Notes: generated from the sequence alone by a model not told the origin. DNA of 64,000 nucleotides from Polysphondylium violaceum (GCA_000277445.1 AJWJ01000050.1:1-64000), one strand, 5' to 3'; counted from the first letter of the stretch, positions 44,239 through 56,830 are shown. Numbers and translations are program-made.

Positions 44239-47200
44239 ATGGCAACAAAAGAGGAAAAGGATTCTCTTTTGGAAGAAATCTCATTGGAAAAAGAATCTCA
44301 CCAAAAAACTATAGCATGTTTTAATACAGAGAGAGAAAAGAACAAGAGTTTGATAGACACTCTGAAAGAGACAATTGGGGAAAGAGATGGTTTGTCATCA
44401 AAGCTGGATGAACTTCAGAAATCATTTCTTCAAACTCAAAAGAAATTGGTGGATGAGAGAAAGACTAGCTTTGCACTTGGAAATCAGGTGTCGGCTTTGA
44501 CCGACGAGAAAATGGAGTTTCAAGAGTTGAACGAGAAGCTTGAACATCAACTCAAAGAAGCAAATATATTGTTGGAACAAAAGGATGAATTGTTGAGTTT
44601 GGTTCAAAAGCAACAGCAACAACCAGGAGATGAAATCAACAATGACAGCGACATTGAGGCCAGTAACCAGGTGTATAGCAACAGCAAGATGTTGGACAAG
44701 TTGAAGGAGTTTCAACAACAGATACGCGAATCCAATACAACAGTAGAGAGATTAACCAAGTCGAATCAAGATTTGGAGCTATCAAACCAGAATCTTGAAC
44801 AAGAGATACAGGTGCTCAAGTTGGAGTTGACAACACTTCACAACCAATACAAGGAGCTCGAGTTGCAACAAAAGCTATTCCAAGACAAGGACAAAGAGAT
44901 ATCCATGTTGGACAGCCACACTGACGCATTGAGTCAGCTTCAACAAGAACTATCGTCGCTCAGAGACAAATTGAATGAAGAGAAACTGAATTTGGAAATC
45001 GCCAATGAAACCATTGAGGATCTCAATCAACAAATCAAATCAACCACTCTCTTGAACGTCAACATCAGCAACAGTAATAACTCTATCAGCAGCACCTCAA
45101 CCTCTACCACCACCACATCAACCATCATTACAGACAAGGAAAAGAATGAGATATTCAATGATTTGGAGAAATGTGAACTATTAGACAAGATCAAATCACT
45201 GGATCAAGAGGTACAATTGATGAGATCCAAACAAGAGGAGAGTCAAAATAGTTTGTTGTTGGTCGATAGTTCAAACAAACAATTGGAACAAGAATTGGCA
45301 AAGGAAAAAGAAACATCCATTGAGTATCAAACCAAATACGAAAGAACCACCAAACAATTGAATGCCCTCAGATCAACATTGGAAGAGGAATTGAAAAAGA
45401 ATCAAGAAGAGATTGAAACCCTTGAAAACAGATTAAAGGAGTTCCAATTACTAAATTCCGATGATAATCCAGATTCTGAATCTCAAAAGATGGAGGGTGT
45501 TCTAAAGAATCAATTGGATACAAGTTTAAAGTATATTAAAGAATTGGAACAAGTATGTTGTTATATTAATTATTATTATTATAATATATATTAATAATAC
45601 TATGATTACTATTTTAGCATTTGGAAAAAGAAAAGGTGTATACCAAGGATCTTTTGGAAAATATTGATCAGGTGGAAAAAAAAAAATCAAAAATTAAACA
45701 AAAATTGACGACTCTTAGGTTGGAACATGATGCGCTTGAAAAGCAGAACCAAGAGTTACAAATTCAATTAAAAGAAAAGCATAGTAATAGTAATGAAAGA
45801 GAAGAGCAAATAATAAATTCATTAAAACAAGTATTGGAACTAAAGAATCAAGAATTGGAAAACAAGTCAAAAGAGTTGATGGAAATTAGACAACAATTGG
45901 AAATTAGTAGTAGTAGTAGTAGCAGCAGTAAACAAGAGAAAGATGAAGAAAATGAAAAAGAAGTAGAAGAAAATGAGAGAGTAAGAATAGAAAAAGAAAA
46001 TGTTATTAAAGAGTTGCAAGATAAATTAAATCAATTGGAAAAAGAATTGAATGAAAGACAGGAATTGATCAAGGATCAAACTGATCAATTGAATGATTTG
46101 GAAAATATTTTAACAGAAAAGCAAAATTCAGAGAAAAGTAGAGAGGTGGAAATGCAAGAGAAATTAAGATTCCTTCAATTATCCTCAGAGGAAAAAGAGG
46201 AGACCATAAGGGATCTATCGGATCAATTAAAAGATTTGGAAAACATATTCCAAGACAAAGAAGCAGAGAACAGAGAGTTACTCAGAGAAATGGAGTTAAA
46301 GTATCAAGACAATATTGACGAGGAGAAACAGCAGTTGAAAGACAAGGTGCAGTCAATGACATCGTCGTTGGAGAACCTGACATCAGAGAGGGAAAGAGAT
46401 GGCCGAGAGGGTCAAATATTAAAAGATCGTTTACAATCACTTCAACAATCATTGATTGAAAAGGAGCAACAGTTGCATCAACAAGCAACAGAGTTGAGCC
46501 AAGTAAAGGCCCAGTTGGGGCACCACCAAGCCACTCTGGAGCAAAATGGACATGAGCAAAAAGAAATGGAGGCCATTGTCGCCAATCAAGACCTCGTCGA
46601 TAAATATGAACAAGAGATTACACAACTTCAACAGAAACTCGAGGCCTATGAGCAATCATTTACAAACACTGAACAGCTGCTGACCATGTATCAGGACCTC
46701 GAAGAGCAATTTAAAGAATCATTAACAGAGTTGGAAAAGAAGCAAAAGTCAATCAACGAGTTGCTTGATTCTATCAAGAAGTCAAAGTCTCTGATTGAAA
46801 CGCTAAAGCAAGATCATAGAGATGAAATCAGACAATATAAAGAAGACATTGATGTCTCCAATCAACAAATCGGTGTTCTCAAAGAAGAGTCACAATTGTT
46901 GCATACAGAGGTTGAGTCACTTCAATCTCAAATCAAAGAAAAACAATCTGCCATTGATAATTTAGAAAAGCAAGTCAAGTCTAGTCTTGAAGGTAATAAT
47001 AATAATACAACCAACACTCCACCAACAGCAACAACAACACCAACAACATCATCACCACCTTTGGTTGAAGTGATCCCTAATCCAATACCAAAGAGAAGAA
47101 CACATTATAGAGAGAACAGTAGTTCCAATTCGTCGTTGGATATTGTTTACAATGAGGCAATCAACAGTCACAATTTATCGACAATACCCATCATGACGGG

Positions 47201-50024
47201 CGGACCCAATGACATACCCTACGATGAGCTTAGAAAACGTTACGACAGAAAACTAAGAGAGTTGGCAGAGTTGAAGAAGCTACAATTTGAACACCAGAAT
47301 CTCTTGATCGCCAACCAACAGTTGGTCGAGGCACGTGAGCACCAAGAAAACATTCTCAAAGAGTACGAAGACATCCTCAGTGAATTTGAACATCTCCAAC
47401 GTGACCTCAAACTATCCAAACGCTTTTTACTAGAATTGTACGACAGAGACGAACACTATAGATCCCTGTTGACAGACTTGGGCGTTGTCGATAGACACGC
47501 ACTCTTGCCCAATGACAATGACGCAGACAATGGTGTCCTTGGTAGCAGAGTTTTCTCAAAGTCAAAGAAATCTGTACAATTCAACAAGGTCGTTCAATTT
47601 AGTAATGATGGCGTTGTATCTCATTCATTGCATCTAAATGATGAGGAATACAATTTCATCAAATCCATTATATCATCGCCCATCCATCCAAACTATAATA
47701 TCAATACTGGTTCTCTTCATGAAAACTATAGAAATCATAACAAGGGTGATAGTAGTAGTGATGATGATGAACAACAAGATGCCGATGATGAACATGATGA
47801 GTTTATGGAAAACATTAATAATAGTAATGATCAAGAAGATGAGGAAGTTGGTAGTGATGATAGTATTATATTAAATGAAGAAGAAGAAGGAGAAAAAGAA
47901 GAACAAGACAGTGATAATGATAGTATTATATTTAATGAATCAGAAGAAGAACAGGAAGAGCAAGACAGTGATAATGATAGTATTATATTAAATGATCAAC
48001 AAGATAGTGATAATGATAGTATTATTATTAATCAAGATGAAGAAGAAGAAGAAGAAGAAGAACAAAAACAAGAGAGTGATAATGATAGTATTGTACTTAA
48101 TGATAATAGAATTGAAGAGATTCCATCAGAGGAAGAGCAAGAAGAAGGAAAAGAAGAAAAAGTACAAAAGAATCATAAGCAATATCAAGATGAAATTAAA
48201 TCAAACTTTATCAATCATAGTGATACAGTAGATGAATTAAATGAAACATTGGATACCTACAAGATTGAAATTCAAAATCTAGAATCTAGTTTACAAGCCA
48301 CCCAACAAGAGGCACAACAAAGAGAATCACAGAGAGACACATTAAACAACCTGATTGATTCCATTAATAATGATATTCAAAATATTATTCAATCCATTGG
48401 CGACAACAATCAAGATGATGAATTTAATTTTGACAATGATGGCGACGATGAACAACAAGTTGACCAAGAATTGGATGAAATCAATCCAAGTATCAATATC
48501 TTGTTGAGCAATATAAGAGTGTTGGAAAAGATCTCAAATTACACAATCAACATTCAAGATCAATTTATATCAACAAGACAGCAATTGGCAGCCAGTCAAG
48601 ACAGACTAAAGGACATTCAAGATGAATGCCGACTACTTGACCAGGAAAACAATTTGCTCGTTGAGGAGATATCCAATTCCAAGTCAATGTATTTACAAAA
48701 TATCTCGCAGGTCAATCAATATGTTGAGGTATTGGAGCAAAATGAAAAGGTGGTCGACAGAGATATCCTTCCCCTCCTCAGAGACATTGACACCGAGTTG
48801 GATCGATTACAAACTACAATGAACCAATTGTGTGCCAGTGTTGAAGAAAAGGATAAGCTTATCAATCAATCCAGTGTCGACAACAAAGAAATTGATTCAC
48901 TCAAGTTAGATTACCAAAAGATATTTGAGTTGAATTCAAATCTTCAGTCGAGAATAAAGTCGTTGGAGAGTGAATTGGACAGTGCAAGCCAAGAATCCAA
49001 TCACCAATTGGAGCAATATTCAACTCAAATCCAAGATCTCGAGCAACAATTGAATCAATCTCAAAAGGAAATCATCAGCTACAAAGAACATCAACAAAAC
49101 AATCAAGAAAACAACAACAACAATGTATTTTTATATAAATCAATGATTCATCAATTAAATTCTGAAAAGGATTCATTATTAAATCAAATCAAACAATTGA
49201 AAACTCAATTAGAATTAATTACAAAGACGAATAATAATTTACAACAACAACAACAATATCAACAAAAACAAGAAGAAATTCAATTTACATCAACTTCATC
49301 ATCATCATCAACAAATAAGAGAAAATCATTAACTCCAATTCATAGCAACAGTAGTAATAATAGTAATAGCAATAGTAAAACACCACAGACTGTAATTAAA
49401 GGAGGATATTCAGTTTATATGAATGATGAATTATATGATCAAGAGCAAATGGATGATGCAGTCGATGTTGAAGCCAACCATTTCAACGATAGTAATGATG
49501 AACCATTTATTATTGATGATAGTTTTATTCTAGATGAAGCTATATTAAAAGAAGATAAGAAACAAATGGACCAATTGGAAATGTTCCTCAAAACCCCTCC
49601 AAGAAATAATCACACCATCACATTTACTTCACCAAAATATAATTATAATTCCACTCCTGTAGTAGCCACAGCCAATGGTGCCAATATTGGTGGTAGTGGT
49701 GGCAGTGGTGCTAGTAATAGATTATTTTCAAAGAGACATTCTCAATCAGTTCATAAATCATTTAAAACAACAATAACAACTCCACCATCATCACATTATC
49801 AACAACAATCACCTTTATCATTGTTTAATAACACCACCACCAATATTAAACAAAGACCACGATCAGCAAATTCCACTCCGCTTGGTCAAAAATTGTTTGT
49901 TGATGAGGCTGCCAATATAGACAACAATGTAAACTTTATCGAATTTCTTCAAAGTCAAGTAAATAATTCAATTGAAGATGCTTATTTAAATTATATGAAA
50001 AAAAATGGCCCACAATTTAATTAA
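44239..50024 (+). CDS. Giant coiled-coil protein with acidic repeat region
   Basis: Two exons, 44239-45552 and 45618-50024, give 1906 residues. Residues 1-900 and 1300-1640 are almost continuous coiled coil, rich in Glu, Gln, Leu and Lys. A non-coil segment near 940-1020 is better conserved-looking (PYDELRKRYDRKLRELAEL...REHQENILKEYEDILSEFEH). Near 1195-1290 an acidic stretch contains five copies of a DSDNDSIILN-like unit separated by Glu/Gln runs. The C-terminus is Ser/Asn/Thr-rich and basic. This is the build of a golgin, centrosomal or cytoskeletal tether, but no named family was recognised. There is no transmembrane segment. The intron is short and phase 0. Confidence 0.85.
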
Positions 50025-50417
50025 ATATAAATAAATAAATAAATAAATAAATACATTCATAACAATATTTGTCAATTCTTATTGGGCGGGCGCACTTAAT
50101 CACAATGTTGGATACATAACCATATCTTGTAAAAAACATTGTGTTACAATATCTATTTATAATATCTAAAAAATCCAATGACATTGTAAACATTATGATG
50201 ATCAGTTATTCTATTTTTATCCAAAAAGAATCCTGTGTCCCATTTTTTTATTCTTTTGGAAAACTAGAATCTCTGGAGAAAAATCTTTATTTTTTTTTTT
50301 TAATTGTTTTTTTTTTGATTTTTTTTCCCAGCATAAGTAGGTAAATGCGACATTGAATCGGTTCAATTTAATTGATACGCAACACCCACTTGTATAGATA
50401 CAGTATAGATAATAGGG
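50025..50417. other. Spacer upstream of C45 hydrolase gene
   Basis: TAAA-repeat 3' end of the coiled-coil gene, T runs near 50290-50325, and a GC patch gggcgggcgcac at 50084-50095, unusual in this AT context. No other gene was seen. Confidence 0.45.
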
Positions 50418-51734
50418 ATGACGAAATCAATCAATTTATCATTATTACTATGTTTGGTAATTACAGCTATAGCCTATGCCCAAGACAATTGCAAGGGTAA
50501 GGCAAACACATTTGATATATATACCGATGAACCAGTGTTAGTGAATCAAACCAACGGAGGCTGGTTGTACAAGACTGGCGGTGCAAACAACACTGTGCAC
50601 GTGTTGCACGTCTATGGTAATCCCTATCAGATGGGCTATGCACATGGCGCTTTGTTGAGGGACCAAATCCAACAAATGATGCCCATGTTTATGAGCTATG
50701 CCGTTGCAGCCGTCACACAGACTGCCAAAGCAACCCCCAGCTTCTTTCCTCAATATATCCTCAACATCATCCAAACAGAGGGCGTTCTTGCCGCTTTGGA
50801 TTCCATCCATTACACCACTGCACCCTACACCAACATTGAGTTTTATGAAGAGATTCAAGGGCTTTCCGAAGGTGCCGATTTCGATTATCAAACATTGGTC
50901 AGAATGCACATGTTCCCCGAGTTGATCAAGGCCAGTTGCTCCATTGTTGGTGCCTGGGGCCAAGCCTCGGTCGGCGGCAATCTCTTTCAATTGAGAGCCT
51001 TGGACTGGGGTATCGACAATCCTTTGGTCAACTTCCCCACCTTTATCGTGTACCACCCCGAAGAGGACAACGGCAACCCATTCTCTGTGTTGTCGTGGAC
51101 TGGTTTCATTGGCGCCCTCACTGGCTATTCGCAAAGAACCGGTGTCAGCGAAAAGGTTTGGTCGGGATACAGCGGCTCCTTTTCTTACACTGGCACACCA
51201 TTCTATTTCCTCATGAGAGACATTATCCAATACGACAGCAGCATCCAAGAGGCCCTCACTCGTATCAATAATGCCCAACGTACCTGTGCCATCTTTTTGG
51301 GCGTCGGATCCAACTCGACCAACACCCTCAACGTTGTCGAATACTCACACGACACTGCCGCTGTCTTTAACGATCAAACCCCCTTCCCAGGCTTTGCCCC
51401 CACACCTGCTGCCCACCCCACACTTACCGATCTTGTCTATGTCGACAAACACGTACAGCCCAGTAACGACCCCTGCATGGCAGCCTTGTTGCAATACAGC
51501 TACGGTAAAATCGACGCCCAAGCACTCATCAACATTGTTTCATTGTTCCAAACTGGTGATCTCCATATTGGTATCTATGACTTTGTCGGCAACCAAGTCT
51601 ACGTCTCGGTCGCCAACACCAACGTGCCCTATCCCAACCCCCTCAACCAACCCATGTCGCCCTCATACCAAAACCAATTTATCCAATTTGACATGAACAA
51701 ACTTTTTGCCTTGGCTCCACCCAAAAATATTTAA
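50418..51734 (+). CDS. Secreted C45-family Ntn-hydrolase (dcd-like)
   Basis: A single-exon protein of 438 residues with signal peptide 1-21 (LSLLLCLVITAIAYA). The family is the acyl-CoA:6-aminopenicillanate acyltransferase-like (peptidase C45/AAT) Ntn-hydrolases, represented in Dictyostelium by secreted dcd-type proteins. Marks are YGNPYQMGYAHGALLRDQI, EIQGLSEGA, the nucleophile region ASCSIVGAWGQAS with Cys174, and GNLFQLRALDWG. If the chain self-processes, Cys174 becomes the new N-terminus. The substrate is unknown, possibly N-acyl lipids or amides. The gene is GC-rich at third positions, unlike its flanks, which creates a long antisense open frame that is not real. It is probably highly expressed. 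Confidence 0.85.
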   Translation: MTKSINLSLLLCLVITAIAYAQDNCKGKANTFDIYTDEPVLVNQTNGGWLYKTGGANNTVHVLHVYGNPYQMGYAHGALLRDQIQQMMPMFMSYAVAAVTQTAKATPSFFPQYILNIIQTEGVLAALDSIHYTTAPYTNIEFYEEIQGLSEGADFDYQTLVRMHMFPELIKASCSIVGAWGQASVGGNLFQLRALDWGIDNPLVNFPTFIVYHPEEDNGNPFSVLSWTGFIGALTGYSQRTGVSEKVWSGYSGSFSYTGTPFYFLMRDIIQYDSSIQEALTRINNAQRTCAIFLGVGSNSTNTLNVVEYSHDTAAVFNDQTPFPGFAPTPAAHPTLTDLVYVDKHVQPSNDPCMAALLQYSYGKIDAQALINIVSLFQTGDLHIGIYDFVGNQVYVSVANTNVPYPNPLNQPMSPSYQNQFIQFDMNKLFALAPPKNI

Positions 51735-51841
51735 AACCCTTTTACATTTTAACAAATCTAAATAAATCGACAATCAAAGATATACACGCACATGTAAATC
51801 TTTTTAATTTTTTTTAAATTTTTTTAAATTTTTTTTCTTTT

Positions 51842-51851
51842 GGTGCGCACC
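51842..51851. promoter_or_regulatory. GGTGCGCACC palindrome in promoter
   Basis: A perfect 10 bp GC palindrome within an AT-rich promoter, 66 bp before the PEX6 start codon. It resembles the palindrome at 14959-14968. Confidence 0.35.
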
Positions 51852-51916
51852 AAATCTAATCAACCATTGAGATTTTTAATTGAACAGTGAGCATACTATT
51901 AGTGATATTTTAGACA

Positions 51917-54900
51917 ATGTCATATAGTTTACAAAACAATTGGTTTGTTGTAACACAAATCATTCCAGATGATTTGTTTTCATCTAGATTCAAAGTATCA
52001 CCATCAGATCATGTGATATTAAACTCTAATTCTTTTAATTTCCAAAAAGAATCATCACCATCGTCATCAAATAATGTATCACCATCATTATCATCAGCAT
52101 CAAATTATATAACATCAGAATACTTTGTATTTCTTTATCACAATAAAAAACAACCAAACTCTACTATTTATACTCAAAACACAAGAGAAACTTTATTATC
52201 TTTTGAAGTGGTAGACCAGGATAGCAGTAGTAGTAGCAATAGTAACAATGGCAATGGGATATATATTTCTTCAACATTAGCAAATAAATTAAATATTCAA
52301 TTACAAGATCAAGTTCATTGTAAATTGATTAAAAGAGAAAATACAGCTTTACAAAGAGTTGTTTTGTTGGCAAATGACGTACAATCATTTACAGAGTCAT
52401 CTACAAAACAAGAGATTACATCGACAATCACCAAACATATAGCAAATGAATCTTTTAGAAAAGTATTGGTAGACTCTTCTATTCTTTTTAGTAATTCAAC
52501 AAACATAGAGATACCCTCTTTTACTTTGCCAACAAATATTTTATCATATAAAGTTTTGGAATGTTATCCTTTATCCCAAGGTACTGCATTAAACACTACA
52601 ACCATTATTATAGTTTCTCCAGATGATCAAATTAATAAAGTAGATATAAAACAAGAAGAAGAACAAGAAGAACAAGAAGAAAAAGTAAAAGTAAAAGTAG
52701 TTGAAAAAGATAAACAATCAAGTAATAATACAAAATCAACAACATTAAGATTATCAAATTTTATTATACATCCAATAATATCAACAATGAGTACTAGTAG
52801 TGATGTATTTCATTTTACACCAAGTTCAAGAGGGATTTTATCAAATAATAAAAGAAATATACCAGTGAATCAATTAAAATTAATACCAAAAGAATATGAA
52901 GTTCTAATTGATGGCCAATATGATTATGAAACTGATGCATTGGTCACAATGGATACACTTAAATCACTTAATCTTTTTAATGGATCTTGGGTAAAAATTC
53001 AATACACTGATTCAAGTCAAGAAGAACATTGGATATGTGTACGAGTATTTTCAATTCCTTTGGAATTATTATCCAATGACAATGTAGATGTAGTAGATGG
53101 TTCAGTTTATCTTCCACCTTTATCTATATTTAATTTAGGTTTTAGTAAATCTGATTTCTTACAAATGATGAATTTTAATAGCAATAACAATAATCAAATA
53201 ACAACAATAGAAATAGAAATTAGTATGTTGAAAGGAAATGTTGAACAAACTGGTGTCAATGGCTATATTTCTCAACAAGATGCATTCAATATGTTTCCAG
53301 TCGCTAGTAGAATCAAGATATCACGTATAAAGAGTCAATCATCGAGTGGATATGAATCTTATGCTCATCAACTTCAAGCCTACTTTGCTAAAAAGAGAAT
53401 TGTCAAGGTTGGTGATATATTTAGTATCTCGAAAAACATTCAAGATCCAAATCAATCTTTTGCAGATATGTCTGCTCCCGATATCACTAGCAGCGCCAAG
53501 AATGGAAATGATAGTGATTTGGTTTATTTCAAAATTGAATCCATCATCACCAATGAATCAACCAATACTGCTACACCCATTCAATTGTTTGTCATTGATA
53601 AAGCAGCTACATCCATAATTCAAGAGGGTTCGAGTCATTCTTTGATTCCATCTGCCGTGAGTATTTTTTCCAATCGTTTAGATTACCCTGTGCCCATTGG
53701 AAATGTTTATCAAAAGGAATTTAAACACATAGTCGATCTCATCTTGCCATTCTTGCAAAATAACTTTAACTTTGATTTTAATTGTACTCTTTTGGTTCAT
53801 GGTCCCAAAGGCGTAGGTAAACGTACCCTTTTGGAGCAAGTTTGTGATTTTCTTGGAATTCATAAATACGAGATTGACTGTAATGATATCTATGACTTTG
53901 TAGAGAGTAAAAAAGAAGATAATCTCATCCAAGTTTTAGAAAAGGCATCAGAATCTGCTCCATTACTTTTAATTCTTAAAAATATTGAAGTACTCGAGCA
54001 ATCTCCCCAAAGCATGCAACAAGAGAAAAAAGAATCTAATATTTGTCAAATTTTAAAGGATACACTCCAACAAATCAATGAACAATCTCCAATCTCCTCT
54101 GATAATAAATGGAATCAATATCCTTTTATTATTTCAGCAACTGTAAATTCATTAGATGATCTTGGTGGTAAATTAAGAAGTTGGTTTAAACATGAAATTC
54201 AATTAGATGTATTTATCTTTCTTTATTACTATTATTTTATATTTTTATTAACCATTTTAAACTAAAAAGGCACCAGATGAAACTCAAAGATTTAAAATAT
54301 TAAAACATTTATTTAAAAATATTCCATATAATTCGAATTCCATATCATTAAAGAATATTTCTGTAAGAACTGCATCCTTTTTATCAAGTAATTTAAAGAG
54401 TCTATTACAAAGATCAAGTATTAATTCACTAAAAAGAGTATTGAAAATCCAAGAGTCTTTTAATTACAAGATTGGTGCAAGTGAAATATTTAATTGTGGT
54501 TTCTTAATGATCCAAGAGGATATCAATCAATCTTTATCCGAGATGCAAGACTATCAATCCTCTTCTATTGGTGCTCCTAAAATCCCAAATGTTACTTGGG
54601 ATGATGTTGGTGGTTTGGCTCATGTAAAAAGTGAAATTATGGATACTATTCAACTTCCACTTGAGCATCCACATCTCTTTGCCTCTGGTATTGGAAAGAG
54701 ATCTGGTATTTTATTGTATGGTCCACCAGGTACTGGCAAGACTTTGTTGGCCAAGGCAATTGCAACAGAGTGCGCTTTAAATTTCCTCAGTGTAAAAGGC
54801 CCAGAACTCATCAACATGTACATTGGTGAGAGTGAAAAGAACATTAGAGAGATATTCAACAAGGCCAGACAAGCAAAGCCTTGTGTTATCTTTTTCGATG

Positions 54901-55478
54901 AACTCGATTCTCTTGCTCCATCAAGAGGTAACGGAGCCGACAGTGGTGGTGTGATGGATAGAGTCGTTTCTCAGTTATTGGCAGAGCTAGATGGAATGGG
55001 TAAATCTTCAGATGTGTTTATCATTGGTGCCACTAACAGACCCGATCTTTTAGATTCCTCCCTCATGAGACCTGGTAGATTGGATAGATTGCTCTATTTG
55101 GGCATAAGCACAGACAAAGACAATCAATTTAAAATCTGTCAAGCTCTCTCTAGAAAATTCAATTTGGCAGATGATGTAGATCTCAGACAAGTGGTAGAAT
55201 CATGTCCAATGAATTTAACTGGTGCTGATTTTTATGCTCTCAATTCAGATGCTCTTGCAAACGCCATGAAAGATAGAATTCAACAATTGGAGGCTAAATA
55301 TAAAGATAAAAAATCTACAGATGTAGATATCAATGAAGACGAAGGTACCAATGAAAAATTAATTGTTTACCAAAAACATTATATTCAAGCGGTTGATAGT
55401 TTAGTACCATCTGTTAGTAAAGAAGAATTGGAATATTATCATAAAGTACAAAATCAATTTAGTTCTAAAAAGAAATAA
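51917..55478 (+). CDS. pex6: Peroxisomal AAA ATPase PEX6
   Basis: Two exons, 51917-54208 and 54270-55478, give 1166 residues. The N-terminal half is divergent, with Ser/Asn and Glu/Lys inserts, as in other PEX6 proteins. D1 is degenerate: its P-loop GPKGVGKRT (629-637) has Arg after the Lys, and its Walker B reads LLILKNIE. D2 is intact: WDDVGGLAHVKSEI, Walker A GPPGTGKT from 915, Walker B IFFDELDS (Asp974, Glu975), and GATNRPDLLDSSLMRPGRLD. The D2 sequence, including the SGGVMDRVVSQLLAELDG stretch, separates PEX6 from PEX1 and CDC48. With PEX1 it pulls the import receptor PEX5 from the peroxisome membrane. Confidence 0.95.
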
Positions 55479-55866
55479 ATAAAAAGTTATTAAAATCTAT
55501 TAATATGGCTTCATTATTATTAGTTTTAACCTAATGATAAAAGGAGTTGATCTCAACTTTTTTCATTATGCATTACACACTATGGGATTAATCCAATTAT
55601 TTGTTAATGGTGACTGAAGAAACACAAAGATATAAACTATAAATAAAAGTAGTGAGATTTTAAGTTGAAAGTTTTAGATTAAAAAATCGACTAATGAATT
55701 CAAAGATTCATATGATATTTGATTTTTGGAAAATGAAATATAAAAATTAATTTTTAATTTAATTATTTTTAATTCTTGGAATTGATTCGCTATCTGATAT
55801 TATATAGATCTCAGATATATCCTCAAAGAAATCTGAGTATTACATCTGTAAGAATTTGATATTTTT

Positions 55867-56410
55867 TAATATGACAAATTTTCCAGTAACGTTTTTACTG
55901 CCATTTTTTTGAAATTTTATATTTTTTGTGCAGTTTTTTGAAAATGGAATTAAACCAAATTTTGAAAAAAAAATAGTAAAAACATAGTGTTTGAAAGTGG
56001 TTATATATCATATATCTTTTCCTTTTATTTTATATTGCAAAGCAATATTTAAACTTTTTTTCTTTTTGGGGGAGGATATATATCAATCAATCAACCAATC
56101 AATCAATGAAGCTGTACTAGATATCGCTAACAGATCAGCACCCGGGATTCTGTATCGACAGATCTGTTAGCGATATCTAGTACAGCACGTTTGGCCCATT
56201 CTTCATCCATAGTGGCTTATTTGATTGGTTGATTGATTGATATATATCCCTCCCCCAAAAAGAAAAAAAGTTTAAATATTGCTTTGCAATATAAAATAAA
56301 AGGAAAAGATATATGATATAACTACTTTCAAACACGATGGATATAAATATAAAAATATAAAATTTCAAAAAAATGGCAGTAAAAACGTTACTGGAAAATT
56401 TGTCATATTA
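55867..56410. repeat. Large imperfect palindrome with perfect 26 bp core arms
   Basis: Two arms of about 240-265 bp are reverse complements. Outer ends: taatatgacaaattttccag at left, its complement at right. The middle carries a ttttattttatattgcaaag block and TCAA repeats. Inner arms 56111-56136 and 56161-56186 match perfectly over 26 bp (gctgtactagatatcgctaa...), around a 24 bp GC-rich loop with cccggg. The right arm has about 26 extra bases (56187-56216) and the left arm has an extra AT stretch (55925-55985). Such structures occur in foldback elements. It has no coding content. Confidence 0.85.
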
Positions 56411-56411
56411 A

Positions 56412-56580
56412 TTATCCATAAATAGAACATTAGATTATGAATGCTAAACTATAAAAGATAAAATTAATTTAAATAAACTTCAGTTGGTGTGCGCTCCCTT
56501 CTCACCCTATAACCTTTATTTGTTTATGTTTATCTATGTTTTATCTAGTCTATATGTGTACTAATAATAAAATTTTAAAA
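56412..56580 (+). repeat. tRNA-associated repeat, segment A, copy 3
   Basis: It matches 27815-27965 (tgaatgctaaactataaaag, aaacttcagttggt, atatgtgtactaataata). It is paired head to head with copy 4. Confidence 0.7.
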
Positions 56581-56587
56581 AACAATG

Positions 56588-56830
56588 ATAATAATCATTG
56601 TATTATTAGTACACATAGATATTAGACAAAATAAAGATAACAAATAAAGCTTATAGGTTGAGAAGGGTGCGCACACCAACTGAAGTTTATTTACATTAAA
56701 TTTATCTTTTATAGTTTAGCATTTAAAAACCAATTTTCTATTTAAGGATAATTCAGATATCAGATCCGTTATAAAGAGATATTGAATTATTTCCAAAAAC
56801 GGTAATGCGTTTTGCATTACAAAATGATAT
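56588..56830 (-). repeat. tRNA-associated repeat, segment A, copy 4 (inverted)
   Basis: Reverse complement of 27740-27990, very similar over about 240 bp. Together with copy 3 it makes a second palindrome centred near 56587, at the short dyad acaatgat-aata-atcattgt. It is the copy facing tRNA-Asp copy 2. Confidence 0.75.

Noticed and set aside
47638-48231. Plus-strand Met/Ile/Lys-rich frames inside the coiled-coil gene
   Set aside because: Alternative-frame reading of GAT/GAA repeats in the acidic region.
50538-51278. Minus-strand open frame of 246 codons
   Set aside because: It is antisense to the C45 hydrolase gene. The sense frame has signal peptide and active-site motifs; the antisense frame is open only because of strong GC-biased codon use.
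56177-56368. Minus-strand 63-codon frame
   Set aside because: It lies wholly within the right arm of the palindrome and reads repeat DNA.
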